DNA from: Tragulus kanchil
Taxonomy: Eukaryota > Chordata > Mammalia > Artiodactyla > Tragulidae
Assembly (NCBI GenBank): GCA_022376925.1
Contig: JAIOJX010000002.1
Span: forward strand, 135,790,831-135,854,830
Reading direction: 5' to 3'
Length of the DNA: 64,000 nucleotides
Shown: piece after piece, positions 23,601 through 38,600 of the stretch
How positions within the stretch are numbered: the stretch's first letter is position 1
How the letters are laid out: every line of letters starts with the position of its first letter
Notes under the pieces: generated by a model
The model's input: only the letters and a program-made list of their open reading frames with translations
The model's database searches: none
What the model was told of the DNA's origin: nothing
Program-made: the position numbers and the translations under genes

Positions 23601-26600
23601 CCACAGACAAAGGCAGGCATAAGACATGGGAGTTGGTGATGGCAAGGACAGGGTCCCACTCCATTTCAGTTGGAAATGACTTGCCTGAATCTTGCCTCTG
23701 CTACTACTTACTAGTTGTGTGACCTTGGATAATATCCCTTAATTAATTGTTTTCTTTTTCCACTTAATTTCTCTTTCTTTGCTTCTGTTTCCTCACTTGT
23801 AAAATGGGGACAATAGTTCCTAAGGCTTAAAACAGTTCCTGGCACCTGGTAAGCAGGACAGAAATATTCACTCTTACTATTCTATACAAGGTTTATCTCA
23901 TAACGACTGTATGCAATGGCTACTTTCATTTACAGATAAAGAAATTGGGGATTCCCTGGTATCCCAGTGGTTAGAACTCCATGCTTTCACTGCCTAGGTT
24001 GTGGGGTCAGTATCTGGCTGGCAAACTAAGATCCCACAAGGCCAGGGCTAGGGGGGGAAAAAAAGAAGGAAAAGAAAGAAATTAGAGCTCAGAGAAATTA
24101 ATGGATTCATTCATGTATTATGTCATGGATTCAACAAATATGCTGAGAGTCATGTATCTGTCTGTTCTTGTTCTAGAAGATGGTGGGGATTTTTTTTTTT
24201 TTTTTTTAATTTTTTAATAAATTTATTTATTTATTTATTTCTGGGGGGGTGGTAGGGAGGGAGGGGGCAGACGGACCACTTCTGTTGGTCTTTCATTTGT
24301 CTATTTTCATCCATCTTTGTTCTGTGGCCCGTGTGGACCTCCCATCGCAGTGGCCTCTGTTGTCGCAGAGCACCAGCTCTGGGCTTACGCACTCCAGAGC
24401 TCCAGCTCAGTAGTTGAACACATCGGTCCAGCCGCTCCGCGGCACGTGGGATCTTCCCAGGCCAGGCATCGAACTGGTGCCCCTTGCACTGCAAGGTGGT
24501 GTCCTTACCCACTGGACCACCAGGGGAGCCCGGTGGGGATTCTTAAGTGAAAAACACACACAGTATCCTGCTGTTGTGGGGCTTACATTTTAGTCATGGC
24601 GGAGGCAAAAAGATGCAAGTATCTAGACAAACTGTTTATTGCCTGTGGTATGTGCTGTGGGGACAATGCTCAGGGAATGGTACCCATGCTGAATAAGGAC
24701 GACTTTTTAATAAATTTTATTTATTTATTTATTTTTGGCTATTCTGGGTTTTTACTGCTGCTGCAGGCTCTTCCCTAGTTGCAAGGAGTGGGGGTTACTC
24801 TCTAGTTAAGGTGAGCAGGTTTCCTGTTGTAGTGACTTCTCTTGTTGTGGACCTCGGGCTCTAGGGCACATGGGCTTCCGTAGTTGCAGCCCATGGGCTC
24901 CATAGTTGCAGCTCCGAGGCTCGAGAGCACAGGCTCCATAGTTGTGGCTCATGGGTTTCATTGCTCCACAGCATGTGTAATCTTCCCAGATCAGGGATCG
25001 AACCCATGCCTCCTGCACTGGTAGGTGAACTCTTTACCACTGAGCTACCAGGGAAGCCCTAGGGATGACTTCTGACAGGGTTTCCAGGGGAGGTCTCTGT
25101 AAGTTGTTTATTCATGTGTGTTCATCACTCAGTCCAACTCTTTGCAACCCCATGAATGGTAGTTCGCCAGGCTCCTCTGTCCATGGAATTCTCCAGGCAA
25201 GAATGCTGGAGTGGCTTGCTGTTCCCTTCTCCAGGGGATCTTCCCAACCTAAGGGCTCGATCCTGGGTCTCCCACATTAAAGGCAGACTCTTTACTGTCT
25301 AAGCCACCAGGGAAGGGATTATTCATGTGGATGGTTTGAAAATATACTTTAGAGTGGAGCCAAGCTGATTAATAATGGATTGCAAGAGAGGGTTAAGGGT
25401 AAAAAAAGGAGTTTAGATAATTTTCAGGTTGGGTGACTTGGAAGCTACTTGCCCAGTGGTGAGTAAGCCAGGATTATTTTCCCCGCCTTTGGCCACATCT
25501 CACAGTATGCAGGATCTTAGTTCCAAAACCAGGGACTGAGCCCACACCTCCTGCAGTGGGAGCTCAGCATCCTAACCACTGGGCCACCGGGGAAGCCCCT
25601 GGGTAAGGCAGGAATTAAATCCAGGTACATCTGCCTCCAAAACCTGAATCTCAATCCTGCTACTGTCTGTCTCAGGAAATCACATCCTAAACTTTGGATC
25701 ACTATCTGGAAGATCAATAACAAGACCCAGACCCATGCTCTTAGCAGTCTGCCAATCAGTGATGATTACTAAATGAAACATAAGGCCACATTCCATGCCT
25801 CTAGGGAGCTGTCATATCTCAGAGAAGTCTGGTATTCATGAAAAAGTAGAAGACAACAGATGTCAAAGCACTTTAGCCTGTGCTACCAGCAATAAGTGAG
25901 AAAAGACTTTGAGAGAGTGAGATAGGGTGGAGATAGGAGGTGGACGTGGTGGATTTGAAGGTCTTATGGTCTTCCATCTAGCAGCATCAGGGTTGTCTTG
26001 GAATTTACTAGAAATGCAAACTGTCAGAACCCATCCAAGACCTACTGAATCTGGATCTCTGGGGATGGGGCCCTGGTCTAAAGGATCAGGGGCTAAGAGC
26101 CAGGCCAAGCTGCCATTCCTTCCCATTTCCACTCTTCTCTCCACCTCGCTCCACCAGCTCCCTGCTGAATCTTCAAATGGATCCAGCACTGCCTAAAGGA
26201 TGCTCCAATCCTGGGCTCTCACGAGCCTGGACAACATCCTCTTTCATGTTGTCCATTCAAGAAATAATACCCACTCAGACCTCTAGTGGAAACCAAGAAA
26301 GAATGCTGGAGTGGCTTGCTGTTCCCTTCTCCAGGGGATCTTCCCAACCTAAGGGCTCGATCCTGGGTCTCCCACATTAAAGGCAGACTCTTTACTGTCT
26401 AAGCCACCAGGGAAGGGATTATTCATGTGGATGGTTTGAAAATATACTTTAGAGTGGAGCCAAGCTGAGTAATAATGGATTGCAAGAAAGGATAAGGGTA
26501 AAAAAAGGAGTTTAGATAATTTTCAGGTTGGGTGACTTGGAAGCTACTTGCCCAGTGGTGAGTAAGCCAGGATTATTGTCCCCGCCTTTGGCCACATCTC

Positions 26601-29600
26601 ACAGTATGCAGGATCTTAGTTCCAAAACCAGGGACTGAGCCCACACCTCCTGCAGTGGGAGCTCAGCATCCTAACCACTGGGCCACCGGGGAAGCCCCTG
26701 GGTAAGGCAGGAATTAAATCCAGGTACATCTGCCTCCAAAACCTGAATCTCAATCCTGCTACTGTCTGTCTCAGGAAATCACATCCTAAACTTTGGATCA
26801 CTATCTGGAAGATCAATAACAAGACCCAGACCCATGCTCTTAGCAGTCTGCCAATCAGTGATGATTACTAAATGAAACATAAGGCCACATTCCATGCCTC
26901 TAGGGAGCTGTCATATCTCAGAGAAGTCTGGTATTCATGAAAAAGTAGAAGACAACAGATGTCAAAGCACTTTAGCCTGTGCTACCAGCAATAAGTGAGA
27001 AAAGACTTTGAGAGAGTGAGATAGGGTGGAGATAGGAGGTGGACGTGGTGGATTTGAAGGTCTTATGGTCTTCCATCTAGCAGCATCAGGGTTGTCTTGG
27101 AATTTACTAGAAATGCAAACTGTCAGAACCCATCCAAGACCTACTGAATCTGGATCTCTGGGGATGGGGCCCTGGTCTAAAGGATCAGGGGCTAAGAGCC
27201 AGGCCAAGCTGCCATTCCTTCCCATTTCCACTCTTCTCTCCACCTACGCTCCACCAGCTCCCTGCTGAATCTTCAAATGGATCCAGCACTGCCTAAAAGG
27301 ATGCTCCAATCCTGGGCTCTCACGAGCCTGGACAACATCCTCTTTCATGTTGTCCATTCAAGAAATAATACCCACTCAGACCTCTAGTGGAAACCAAGAA
27401 AGAAGGAAAACAACCCTTAAAACAATGAAATGCAAGAGTCTAGAAATGCACCTGTTTACAAAGCTCATCCCCTTTTCCATGGTCCTAGCTTTATGATATG
27501 GGGATGTTATTTAGCCTCTGTGAGTTTTGATGTATTTGTCTTTAAAACAGGTATAGGGGGCTTCCCTGGTGGTCCAGTGGGTAGAGTCCGCCTTGCACTG
27601 CAAGGGGCACCAGTCAATCCCTGGCCTGGGAAGATCCCACATGTCCAATTACGAGCCAGCGCTCTGATGTACTCCAGAGCCGAGCCATTGCTCTGCAATG
27701 AGAGAGGCCACTGCAGTGGGAGGCCCACGCAGGCCAAAGGATAAAGATGAATGAAAATAAATAAATAAAAAAAACAATAAAAGAGGCCACCCCCCCCCCC
27801 AAAAAAAATAACAGGTATAGGCTCTGTAACAACCTGGAAGAGTGGGATGGGGAGGGAGATGGGAGAGAAGTCCATGTGGGGGGGACATATGTATACCTAT
27901 GGTTGATTCAGGTTGATGTAGGGCAGTAGACCACAAAATTCTGTAAAAAATAACAAATTGGGGCTTCCTTGGTGGTCCGGTGGGTAAGGACACCACCTGC
28001 CTTGCAGTGCAGGGGGTGCCGGTTCAATCTGTGGCCTGGGTAGATCTCACATGCCGCGGAGCGGCTGGACCGGTGTGTCCAATTATGAGCCAGCGCTCTG
28101 GAGCGCGTGTGCTCAGAGCCGATGCTCTGTAACAAGAGAGGCCACTGCAATGGGAGGCCCACACAGGCCAGGGAACAAAGATGGATGAAAAGAAATAAAT
28201 GAAAGACCAATAGAAAAGGCCAGAATTAAAAATATATAAAAAACATTTAAAAAAAAACAAATAGGTATAATAGGGACTTCCCTGGTGGCCCAGTAGTTAA
28301 GAATCTGCCTTGCAATGCAGGGGACTCAGTTTCGATCCCTGGTCGGAGAACTAAGATCCCACGTGCCAGGAAGTGGCTGAACCCCCATATCACAGTTAGA
28401 GTCCATGCACCACAACCCCCTGGGGCAACAAAGATGCTGCATGCCGCAGTCAAGACAGGATGCAGCCAAATAAATAAATGAATATTTTAAAAATAGGTAT
28501 AATAGCCATATCTTCCCCACAGAGTTGTGAAGATTACATGAGAAAGGGTGTGTGGAGTGTTTACTTGCAGCATCTGAGTCCCAGTGAACCTTCCATGAAC
28601 ACTGGCATTTTGGAAGAAGGCGGTTTGGTGGTGTTTGGATTGGACTCATGGTCCTAGCTTTATGATATGGGGATGTTATTTAGCCTCTGTGAGTTTTGAT
28701 GTATTTGTCTTTAAAACAGGTATAGGGGGCTTCCCTGGTGGTCCAGTGGGTAGAGTCCGCCTTGCACTGCAAGGGGCACCAGTCAATCCCTGGCCTGGGA
28801 AGATCCCACATGTCCAATTACGAGCCAGCGCTCTGATGTACTCCAGAGCCGAGCCATTGCTCTGCAATGAGAGAGCCACTGCAGTGGGAGGCCCACGAGG
28901 CCAAAGGATAAAGATGAATGAAAATAAATAAATAAAACAATAAAAGAGGCCACCCCCCCCCCCAAAAAAAATAACAGGTATAGGCTCTGTAACAACCTGG
29001 AAGAGTGGGATGGGGAGGGAGATGGGAGAGAAGTCCATGTGGGGGGGACATATGTATACCTATGGTTGATTCAGGTTGATGTAGGGCAGTAGACCACAAA
29101 ATTCTGTAAAAAATAACAAATTGGGGCTTCCTTGGTGGTCCGGTGGGTAAGGACACCACCTGCCTTGCAGTGCAGGGGGTGCCGGTTCAATCTGTGGCCT
29201 GGGTAGATCTCACATGCCGCGGAGCGGCTGGACCGGTGTGTCCAATTATGAGCCAGCGCTCTGGAGCGCGTGTGCTCAGAGCCGATGCTCTGTAACAAGA
29301 GAGGCCACTGCAATGGGAGGCCCACACAGGCCAGGGAACAAAGATGGATGAAAAGAAATAAATGAAAGACCAATAGAAAAGGCCAGAATTAAAAATATAT
29401 AAAAAACATTTAAAAAAAAACAAATAGGTATAATAGGGACTTCCCTGGTGGCCCAGTAGTTAAGAATCTGCCTTGCAATGCAGGGGACTCAGTTTCGATC
29501 CCTGGTCGGAGAACTAAGATCCCACGTGCCAGGAAGTGGCTGAACCCCCATATCACAGTTAGAGTCCATGCACCACAACCCCCTGGGGCAACAAAGATGC

Positions 29601-32600
29601 TGCATGCCGCAGTCAAGACAGGATGCAGCCAAATAAATAAATGAATATTTTAAAAATAGGTATAATAGCCATATCTTCCCCACAGAGTTGTGAAGATTAC
29701 ATGAGAAAGGGTGTGTGGAGTGTTTACTTGCAGCATCTGAGTCCCAGTGAACCTTCCATGAACACTGGCATTTTGGAAGAAGGCGGTTTGGTGGTGTTTG
29801 GATTGGACTCAGCTGGAGGCATCCTTTGTTTCAGTAGGATTTGACGAAGGAATCCACTCCATATATGAAACGGTTGATTAATTCACCCAAGACATGGGAG
29901 CAGATATTAGAGAATGGTGGGTTAATGATCCCAGGGCTGTTGGTTTCATTTATAACTTAGCTGAGCCAACTGGATTCCCTACAGCAAACGTATTCTTCAG
30001 CCGGAACGAACAAACACAATTTTCTGCTCTAAATATGGATTGTAAACTTTATGTCACATGTTTCATGGTTGAAGGTTGCATTCCTAGAGGGTTAAAGAAA
30101 ACTTGGTCATGAAATGAATCATTTCAGGGGGAGTCTTGCTCCTTCTTGGTGTCCCTTGAAGAGAGGATTTTTGACAACAAGAGTCTGAACGCATAAGCTT
30201 TGAATGTAAACAAGATCTTTGCCCCACCTGGGAGGCTCCTTACCACGGTCTGGCCACAGGAATGTAACTATTTCCTAACCTCCAAAGCTTCCTCAGACAA
30301 ATCATCAACAAGCCAAGAACTCTGACCTCTCAAAAGCATTTTTCTCAACAGGATTGTTCCTTCTCAGTAGTTCAGTTCAGCTGCTCAGTTGTGTCTGACT
30401 CTGCGATCCCATGGACGGCAGCACACCATCCTTCACCATCTCCCAGAGCTTGCTCAAACTCAAGTCCATTGAGTCGGTGATACCATCTGACCATCTCATT
30501 CTCTGTCATCTCCTTCTCCTTTTTGCCTTTTACGTTTCCCAGCATCAGGGTCTTTTCCAATAAGTCATCTCTTTGCCTCAGGTGGCCAAAGTATTGGAGC
30601 TTCAGTTTCAGCATCGGTCCTTCCAATGAATAGTCAGGGTTGATTTCCTTTATGATTTCCTTCTCAGTACTTCCTGTCAAATATCATATTTGGTCTGCAA
30701 TCTTATCTAAAACTGAATCAACTTTGGAGGATCTACTTTTATTCCACATCTATTGTTATTGTTATTATTTTAAAATATGTATTTATTTACTTGGACTCAT
30801 TTGGATCTTTATTGTGGAAGATTACATGAGAAAGGGTGTGTGGAGTGTTTACTTGCAGCATCTGAGTCCCAGTGAACCTTCCATGAACACTGGCATTTTG
30901 GAAGAAGGCGGTTTGGTGGTGTTTGGATTGGACTCAGCTGGAGGCATCCTTTGTTTCAGTAGGATTTGACGAAGGAATCCACTCCATATATGAAACGGTT
31001 GATTAATTCACCCAAGACATGGGAGCAGATATTAGAGAATGGTGGGTTAATGATCCCAGGGCTGTTGGTTTCATTTATAACTTAGCTGAGCCAACTGGAT
31101 TCCCTACAGCAAACGTATTCTTCAGCCGGAACGAACAAACACAATTTTCTGCTCTAAATATGGATTGTAAACTTTATGTCACATGTTTCATGGTTGAAGG
31201 TTGCATTCCTAGAGGGTTAAAGAAAAACTTGGTCATGAAATGAATCATTTCAGGGGGAGTCTTGCTCCTTCTTGGTGTCCCTTGAAGAGAGGATTTTTGA
31301 CAACAAGAGTCTGAACGCATAAGCTTTGAATGTAAACAAGATCTTTGCCCCACCTGGGAGGCTCCTTACCACGGTCTGGCCACAGGAATGTAACTATTTC
31401 CTAACCTCCAAAGCTTCCTCAGACAAATCATCAACAAGCCAAGAACTCTGACCTCTCAAAAGCATTTTTCTCAACAGGATTGTTCCTTCTCAGTAGTTCA
31501 GTTCAGCTGCTCAGTTGTGTCTGACTCTGCGATCCCATGGACGGCAGCACACCATCCTTCACCATCTCCCAGAGCTTGCTCAAACTCAAGTCCATTGAGT
31601 CGGTGATACCATCTGACCATCTCATTCTCTGTCATCTCCTTCTCCTTTTTGCCTTTTACGTTTCCCAGCATCAGGGTCTTTTCCAATAAGTCATCTCTTT
31701 GCCTCAGGTGGCCAAAGTATTGGAGCTTCAGTTTCAGCATCGGTCCTTCCAATGAATAGTCAGGGTTGATTTCCTTTATGATTTCCTTCTCAGTACTTCC
31801 TGTCAAATATCATATTTGGTCTGCAATCTTATCTAAAACTGAATCAACTTTGGAGGATCTACTTTTATTCCACATCTATTGTTATTGTTATTATTTTAAA
31901 ATATGTATTTATTTACTTGGCTACTCTGGGTATCAGTTGTGGCATTTTTTGATCTTTATTGTGGCAGGCCAATTCTTCGTTGTGGCATGTGGGATCCTGT
32001 TCTCTGACCAGGGACTGAACGTGGGCCCCAGTGTTGGAAGCGTGAAGTCTTAGCTGTTGGACCATCTGGGAAGTCCCCTGTGATTAGTATTGTTAATCAT
32101 GACCAGAGCACCCATTTTCTCTCCAATTGGTGGATGGAAGTGGATGGAAGGTTCCCAGCTTTCAGAAGAAATAACTGTGATGGAGAAATTTTACAAAGAT
32201 CAGTTAGTCCATGGGTTTCCTAATGCATGAAAGGGTCTGGGGTGATTTCCATTTCTTAGGTCTTATACTACCTTAAAAAAAAAAAAAGAAGAAGAAGAAG
32301 AATTGGGACTTCTTTGGCAATCCCGTGATTGAACTCAGTGCTTCCACTGCTGGGGACCTGGGTTTAGTCCCTGGTCAGGGAACTAAAACCTTGCAAGCTG
32401 TGAGGTATGGCCAAAAATAAATAAATAAATAATTACTTAAGGGATGAAGGGGCTTCCCTGGTGGTCCAGTGGGTAAGGAGTCAACCTTGCGGTGCAGGAG
32501 GCACCGGTTCAATTCCTGACCTGGGAAGATGCCACATGCAGCTGAGCAGCTGGACCAGTGTGTCCAATGATGAGCCAGCGCTCTAGAGTGCATGTGCCCG

Positions 32601-35600
32601 GAGCCGGTGCTCTGCAACAAGAGAGGCCACTGTGATGGGAGGCCCACACAGGCCAAAGAATAAAGATGGATGAAAAATAAATGATGACTTAGAGGCAAAA
32701 AAAAGGGGGGGATGAATAATAATATTAGGGGGCAGGGAGGGATAAACTAGGGCTTAATAGATACACACTACTGCATATAAAATAAACAACAAGGACCTAC
32801 TGTGAAAGTACAGGAAATTATATATGATATCTTCTAATAACCTATAATGGAAAGAATCTCAAAAAGAATATATATACACACACACATATAACTGAATCAC
32901 TTGGCTGTACACCTGAAACACTGAAAAAAACTGAATCAACTTTGGAGGATCTACTTTTATTCCACATCTATTGTTATTGTTATTATTTTAAAATATGTAT
33001 TTATTTACTTGGCTACTCTGGGTATCAGTTGTGGCATTTTTTGATCTTTATTGTGGCAGGCCAATTCTTCGTTGTGGCATGTGGGATCCTGTTCTCTGAC
33101 CAGGGACTGAACGTGGGCCCCAGTGTTGGAAGCGTGAAGTCTTAGCTGTTGGACCATCTGGGAAGTCCCCTGTGATTAGTATTGTTAATCATGACCAGAG
33201 CACCCATTTTCTCTCCAATTGGTGGATGGAAGTGGATGGAAGGTTCCCAGCTTTCAGAAGAAATAACTGTGATGGAGAAATTTTACAAAGATCAGTTAGT
33301 CCATGGGTTTCCTAATGCATGAAAGGGTCTGGGGTGATTTCCATTTCTTAGGTCTTATACTACCTTAAAAAAAAAAAAAGAAGAAGAAGAAGAATTGGGA
33401 CTTCTTTGGCAATCCCGTGATTGAACTCAGTGCTTCCACTGCTGGGGACCTGGGTTTAGTCCCTGGTCAGGGAACTAAAACCTTGCAAGCTGTGAGGTAT
33501 GGCCAAAAATAAATAAATAAATAATTACTTAAGGGATGAAGGGGCTTCCCTGGTGGTCCAGTGGGTAAGGAGTCAACCTTGCGGTGCAGGAGGCACCGGT
33601 TCAATTCCTGACCTGGGAAGATGCCACATGCAGCTGAGCAGCTGGACCAGTGTGTCCAATGATGAGCCAGCGCTCTAGAGTGCATGTGCCCGGAGCCGGT
33701 GCTCTGCAACAAGAGAGGCCACTGTGATGGGAGGCCCACACAGGCCAAAGAATAAAGATGGATGAAAAATAAATGATGACTTAGAGGCAAAAAAAAGGGG
33801 GGGATGAATAATAATATTAGGGGGCAGGGAGGGATAAACTAGGGCTTAATAGATACACACTACTGCATATAAAATAAACAACAAGGACCTACTGTGAAAG
33901 TACAGGAAATTATATATGATATCTTCTAATAACCTATAATGGAAAGAATCTCAAAAAGAATATATATACACACACACACATATAACTGAATCACTTGGCT
34001 GTACACCTGAAACACTGTAAACTTCTATATTTTACAACTATACTTCAATAACAATTTTAATTAAAGAACCAACAATGTTAGATTTTATAGTTGTGATGTA
34101 CTTTAAATGTTTACAGAGAGTCTGAGACAGGTCAAGTCAGAGTTTATTTAAGCAAAGGGGACAAGGGGCAGACAGATGAGGAGCCACCACCCTGCATTTG
34201 TCAAGCCAGTTTTGAAGAGCTTCATACGAATGAAAGGGTGGAATGTCCCCTGGGGAAGGAGTAGTTTGGGCTTGTACTCCCTGATTTTCATCCCAGCTCC
34301 TTTTTTCCAAGGGGAGGAGGAATTTGTGTCCCTGTTTAGCTTAGATCAGAAGTGTTATGCTGGGCTTCCCTGGTGATCCAGTGGGTAGAGAGTCCGCCTT
34401 GCAATGCAAGGGGCACCGGTTCCATCCCTGGTCCAGGAAGATCCCATGTGCCTCGGAGCGGCTGGGCCAGTGCGTCCAACTACAAGCCAGTGCTCTGAAG
34501 CACGTGCGCCCAGAGCCATTGCTCTGCAACAAGAGAGGCCACTGCAATAGGAGGCCCACACAGGCAAAAGAATAAAAGATGAATGAAAGTAAATATAAAA
34601 ATTTAAAAAGAAAAAAAAAAAACCAGAAAAGAAAAATTTAAAAAGAGGCATGATGGGGAAAAAAAAAAGTGTTATGCCATCAGGGCATGGTGGTACTCAT
34701 TTTATTGTAATGAGAATGTGATGAGCAAAAGGTTACCTTTGAAGGCAGGACATTCTCACCTTTCCCACCTTTCTTGGTTTGCTACTTGACCCCTTATTAG
34801 CCAAAATATGTGGTTTTCTGTCTATCTGGCGGTTCCTGCTTTCCTTCGTCTGCCTCACTGTTTATAAGATATTTACAAGATGTTTATGATTTCCTGCCAT
34901 CTGCCCCCGTCCCCATTTCCCTACTCATACCTAGCTATCTGCCTACTGTAGCATCTGTATTGATACACACTACTGCATATAAAATAAACAACAAGGACCT
35001 ACTGTGAAAGTACAGGAAATTATATATGATATCTTCTAATAACCTATAATGGAAAGAATCTCAAAAAGAATATATATACACACACACACATATAACTGAA
35101 TCACTTGGCTGTACACCTGAAACACTGTAAACTTCTATATTTTACAACTATACTTCAATAACAATTTTAATTAAAGAACCAACAATGTTAGATTTTATAG
35201 TTGTGATGTACTTTAAATGTTTACAGAGAGTCTGAGACAGGTCAAGTCAGAGTTTATTTAAGCAAAGGGGACAAGGGGCAGACAGATGAGGAGCCACCAC
35301 CCTGCATTTGTCAAGCCAGTTTTGAAGAGCTTCATACGAATGAAAGGGTGGAATGTCCCCTGGGGAAGGAGTAGTTTGGGCTTGTACTCCCTGATTTTCA
35401 TCCCAGCTCCTTTTTTCCAAGGGGAGGAGGAATTTGTGTCCCTGTTTAGCTTAGATCAGAAGTGTTATGCTGGGCTTCCCTGGTGATCCAGTGGGTAGAG
35501 AGTCCGCCTTGCAATGCAAGGGGCACCGGTTCCATCCCTGGTCCAGGAAGATCCCATGTGCCTCGGAGCGGCTGGGCCAGTGCGTCCAACTACAAGCCAG

Positions 35601-38600
35601 TGCTCTGAAGCACGTGCGCCCAGAGCCATTGCTCTGCAACAAGAGAGGCCACTGCAATAGGAGGCCCACACAGGCAAAAGAATAAAAGATGAATGAAAGT
35701 AAATATAAAAATTTAAAAAGAAAAAAAAAAAACCAGAAAAGAAAAATTTAAAAAGAGGCATGATGGGGAAAAAAAAAAGTGTTATGCCATCAGGGCATGG
35801 TGGTACTCATTTTATTGTAATGAGAATGTGATGAGCAAAAGGTTACCTTTGAAGGCAGGACATTCTCACCTTTCCCACCTTTCTTGGTTTGCTACTTGAC
35901 CCCTTATTAGCCAAAATATGTGGTTTTCTGTCTATCTGGCGGTTCCTGCTTTCCTTCGTCTGCCTCACTGTTTATAAGATATTTACAAGATGTTTATGAT
36001 TTCCTGCCATCTGCCCCCGTCCCCATTTCCCTACTCATACCTAGCTATCTGCCTACTGTAGCATCTGTATTAGAGGCCACTTGTGAATTTGAGGCCTTGC
36101 CTGCATGACCACCATGACCTTGGTACTGCATCAGAACCTGGGAGGAGGAGATGGGCGTGGGCAGTGATAGGCTAAAGCCCACCCTTAAACTGAGCCTTGA
36201 GGTCGTTCCCACGTGCCACAGGAGGAGGGCTGGAAGGCAGGGTCACCCATCAGAATGAGGAAGACGGACAGAGGGAAGGCCTGGGAGCGACTCCTATGAA
36301 TAGATCCAGCTGGCAGAAGAGATCTGAGGATTTGTAAGTGGTCCAGCAGGAGTGAACGGCGTTGTGTTGCTATGGAGACCAGCTATGCTGTGTTGTCATG
36401 GTGGCGAGGAGCATGGGTCAGCTCAGATATGAGGAGCTGAGGAAGACAGAATGTAACAAGAAAGCTCTCATTCAAAAGCGTGTGCCATACCACGGAAACC
36501 GCCTACCCTCCGGGGCTTCTCTGAAACACTGGGTTGGGAGTGGAGAGCCCTATCTTCAACTTGGCCTTGCTGGCTGATATAACCAGGTAGGTCTCCTCTC
36601 CTCTCTGAAGATGACACTGATAATGATAGAGTTAGCCTCTTCCCAGCAAAGGTGAGCATCTAGTCTGCACTGAAACCCTTTAGCGGCATTTCAAGGGGCT
36701 CAAAGGCCTGTATGTCTCAGCACAGAAGGAATTTGGTGAGAGGCAAAGTGATAGATAAAAAGTGATTTCTTGGGCTTTTCTGGTAGCTCAGTGGTATAAA
36801 GAGTGCACCTGCCAATGCAGGAGACATGGGTTCGATCCCTGATCTGGGAAGATCCCACATACTACAGAGCAACTAAGCCCGTGAGCCACAACAATGGAGC
36901 CTGTGCTTTAGAGCCTTGGAGCTGCAACTAAGGAGCCCATGGGCTGCAACTACGGAAGCCCATGTGCCCTAGAGCCTGAGTTCCACAACAAGAGAAGTCA
37001 CCACAACAACAAGCATGCTCACTTCAACTAGAGAGTAGCCTCCACTCCCTGCAACTAGAGAAGAGCCTGCAACAGCAGTGAAAACCCAGAGTATCCCCCT
37101 TCAAAAAGTAATTAATTAATTTTTAAAAGAAGTGATTTCTTAGACTATGATGCTTGTAAGGCTTACAAGCAGGTGGGAGAGGGTGCCATGCCCAGAGAAC
37201 TTACTGGGCTACAGTTTCATAATCAAAGGAAGGTGGAAGATGGGGGAGAGGAACTTGTTTTTCCTCACTAGACCCCACACTTCCATCATCAGCTCCTTCC
37301 CCAGGTCCAGCAGGGGACTTTTCTTGTCCCCATTGGGTCAGGCTAGGTTCACAAGTTACTGTTTTCCCTGTGTGCTGAGAGCCTGTCCTAGGGATCATTA
37401 ACTTGCTGAGCCCCCGGGGCAGGCAGTGGGTCTCATGTCCCCACTGTTTTATGGTCCTGAGGTAGGTCCCGTGCTCGTAGTTGAGGGGCATGTCTCATGC
37501 TTCTGCCGCATGGTTTTGTTGCTAAGTAACCCTTTTGGGGTGAGCACACTGGCTTTCTTGAAGAAAAATCTCATTCAAAAGGGTGCCATACCACGGAAAC
37601 CGCCTACCCTCCGGGTCTTCTCTGAAACACGGGGTTGGGAGTGGAGAGCCCTATCTTGAACGTGGCCTTGCTGGCTGATATAACCAGGTAGGTCTCCTCT
37701 CCTCTCTGAAGATGACACTGATAATGATAGAGTTAGCCTCTTCCCAGCAAAGGTGAGCATCTAGTCTGCACTGAAACCCTTTAGCGGCATTTCAAGGGGC
37801 TCAAAGGCCTGTATGTCTCAGCACAGAAGGAATTTGGTGAGAGGCAAAGTGATAGATAAAAGTGATTTCTTGGGCTTTTCTGGTAGCTCAGTGGTATAAA
37901 GAGTGCACCTGCCAATGCAGGAGACATGGGTTCGATCCCTGATCTGGGAAGATCCCACATACTACAGAGCAACTAAGCCCGTGAGCCACAACAATGGAGC
38001 CTGTGCTTTAGAGCCTTGGAGCTGCAACTAAGGAGCCCATGGGCTGCAACTACGGAAGCCCATGTGCCCTAGAGCCTGAGTTCCACAACAAGAGAAGTCA
38101 CCACAACAACAAGCATGCTCACTTCAACTAGAGAGTAGCCTCCACTCCCTGCAACTAGAGAAGAGCCTGCAACAGCAGTGAAAACCCAGAGTATCCCCCT
38201 TCAAAAAGTAATTAATTAATTTTTAAAAGAAGTGATTTCTTAGACTATGATGCTTGTAAGGCTTACAAGCAGGTGGGAGAGGGTGCCATGCCCAGAGAAC
38301 TTACTGGGCTACAGTTTCATAATCAAAGGAAGGTGGAAGATGGGGGAGAGGAACTTGTTTTTCCTCACTAGACCCCACACTTCCATCATCAGCTCCTTCC
38401 CCAGGTCCAGCAGGGGACTTTTCTTGTCCCCATTGGGTCAGGCTAGGTTCACAAGTTACTGTTTTCCCTGTGTGCTGAGAGCCTGTCCTAGGGATCATTA
38501 ACTTGCTGAGCCCCCGGGGCAGGCAGTGGGTCTCATGTCCCCACTGTTTTATGGTCCTGAGGTAGGTCCCGTGCTCGTAGTTGAGGGGCATGTCTCATGC

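Larger units (their letters stand above)
27478..29811 (+). repeat. Tandem duplication 9 (27478-28648 and 28647-29811)
   Basis: A ~1.17-kb direct repeat. Copy 2 is slightly shorter through one-base deletions in and near SINE tails (GAGAGAGGCC versus GAGAGAGCC; CCCACGCAGG versus CCCACGAGG). It contains three SINEs per copy. Confidence 0.95.
31835..34017 (+). repeat. Tandem duplication 11 (31835-32926 and 32927-34017)
   Basis: A direct repeat with offset 1092, joined at an A-run. It contains two CHR-type SINEs, one longer SINE and an L1 3' fragment in each copy. The CA/TA microsatellite differs in repeat number between copies. Confidence 0.95.
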
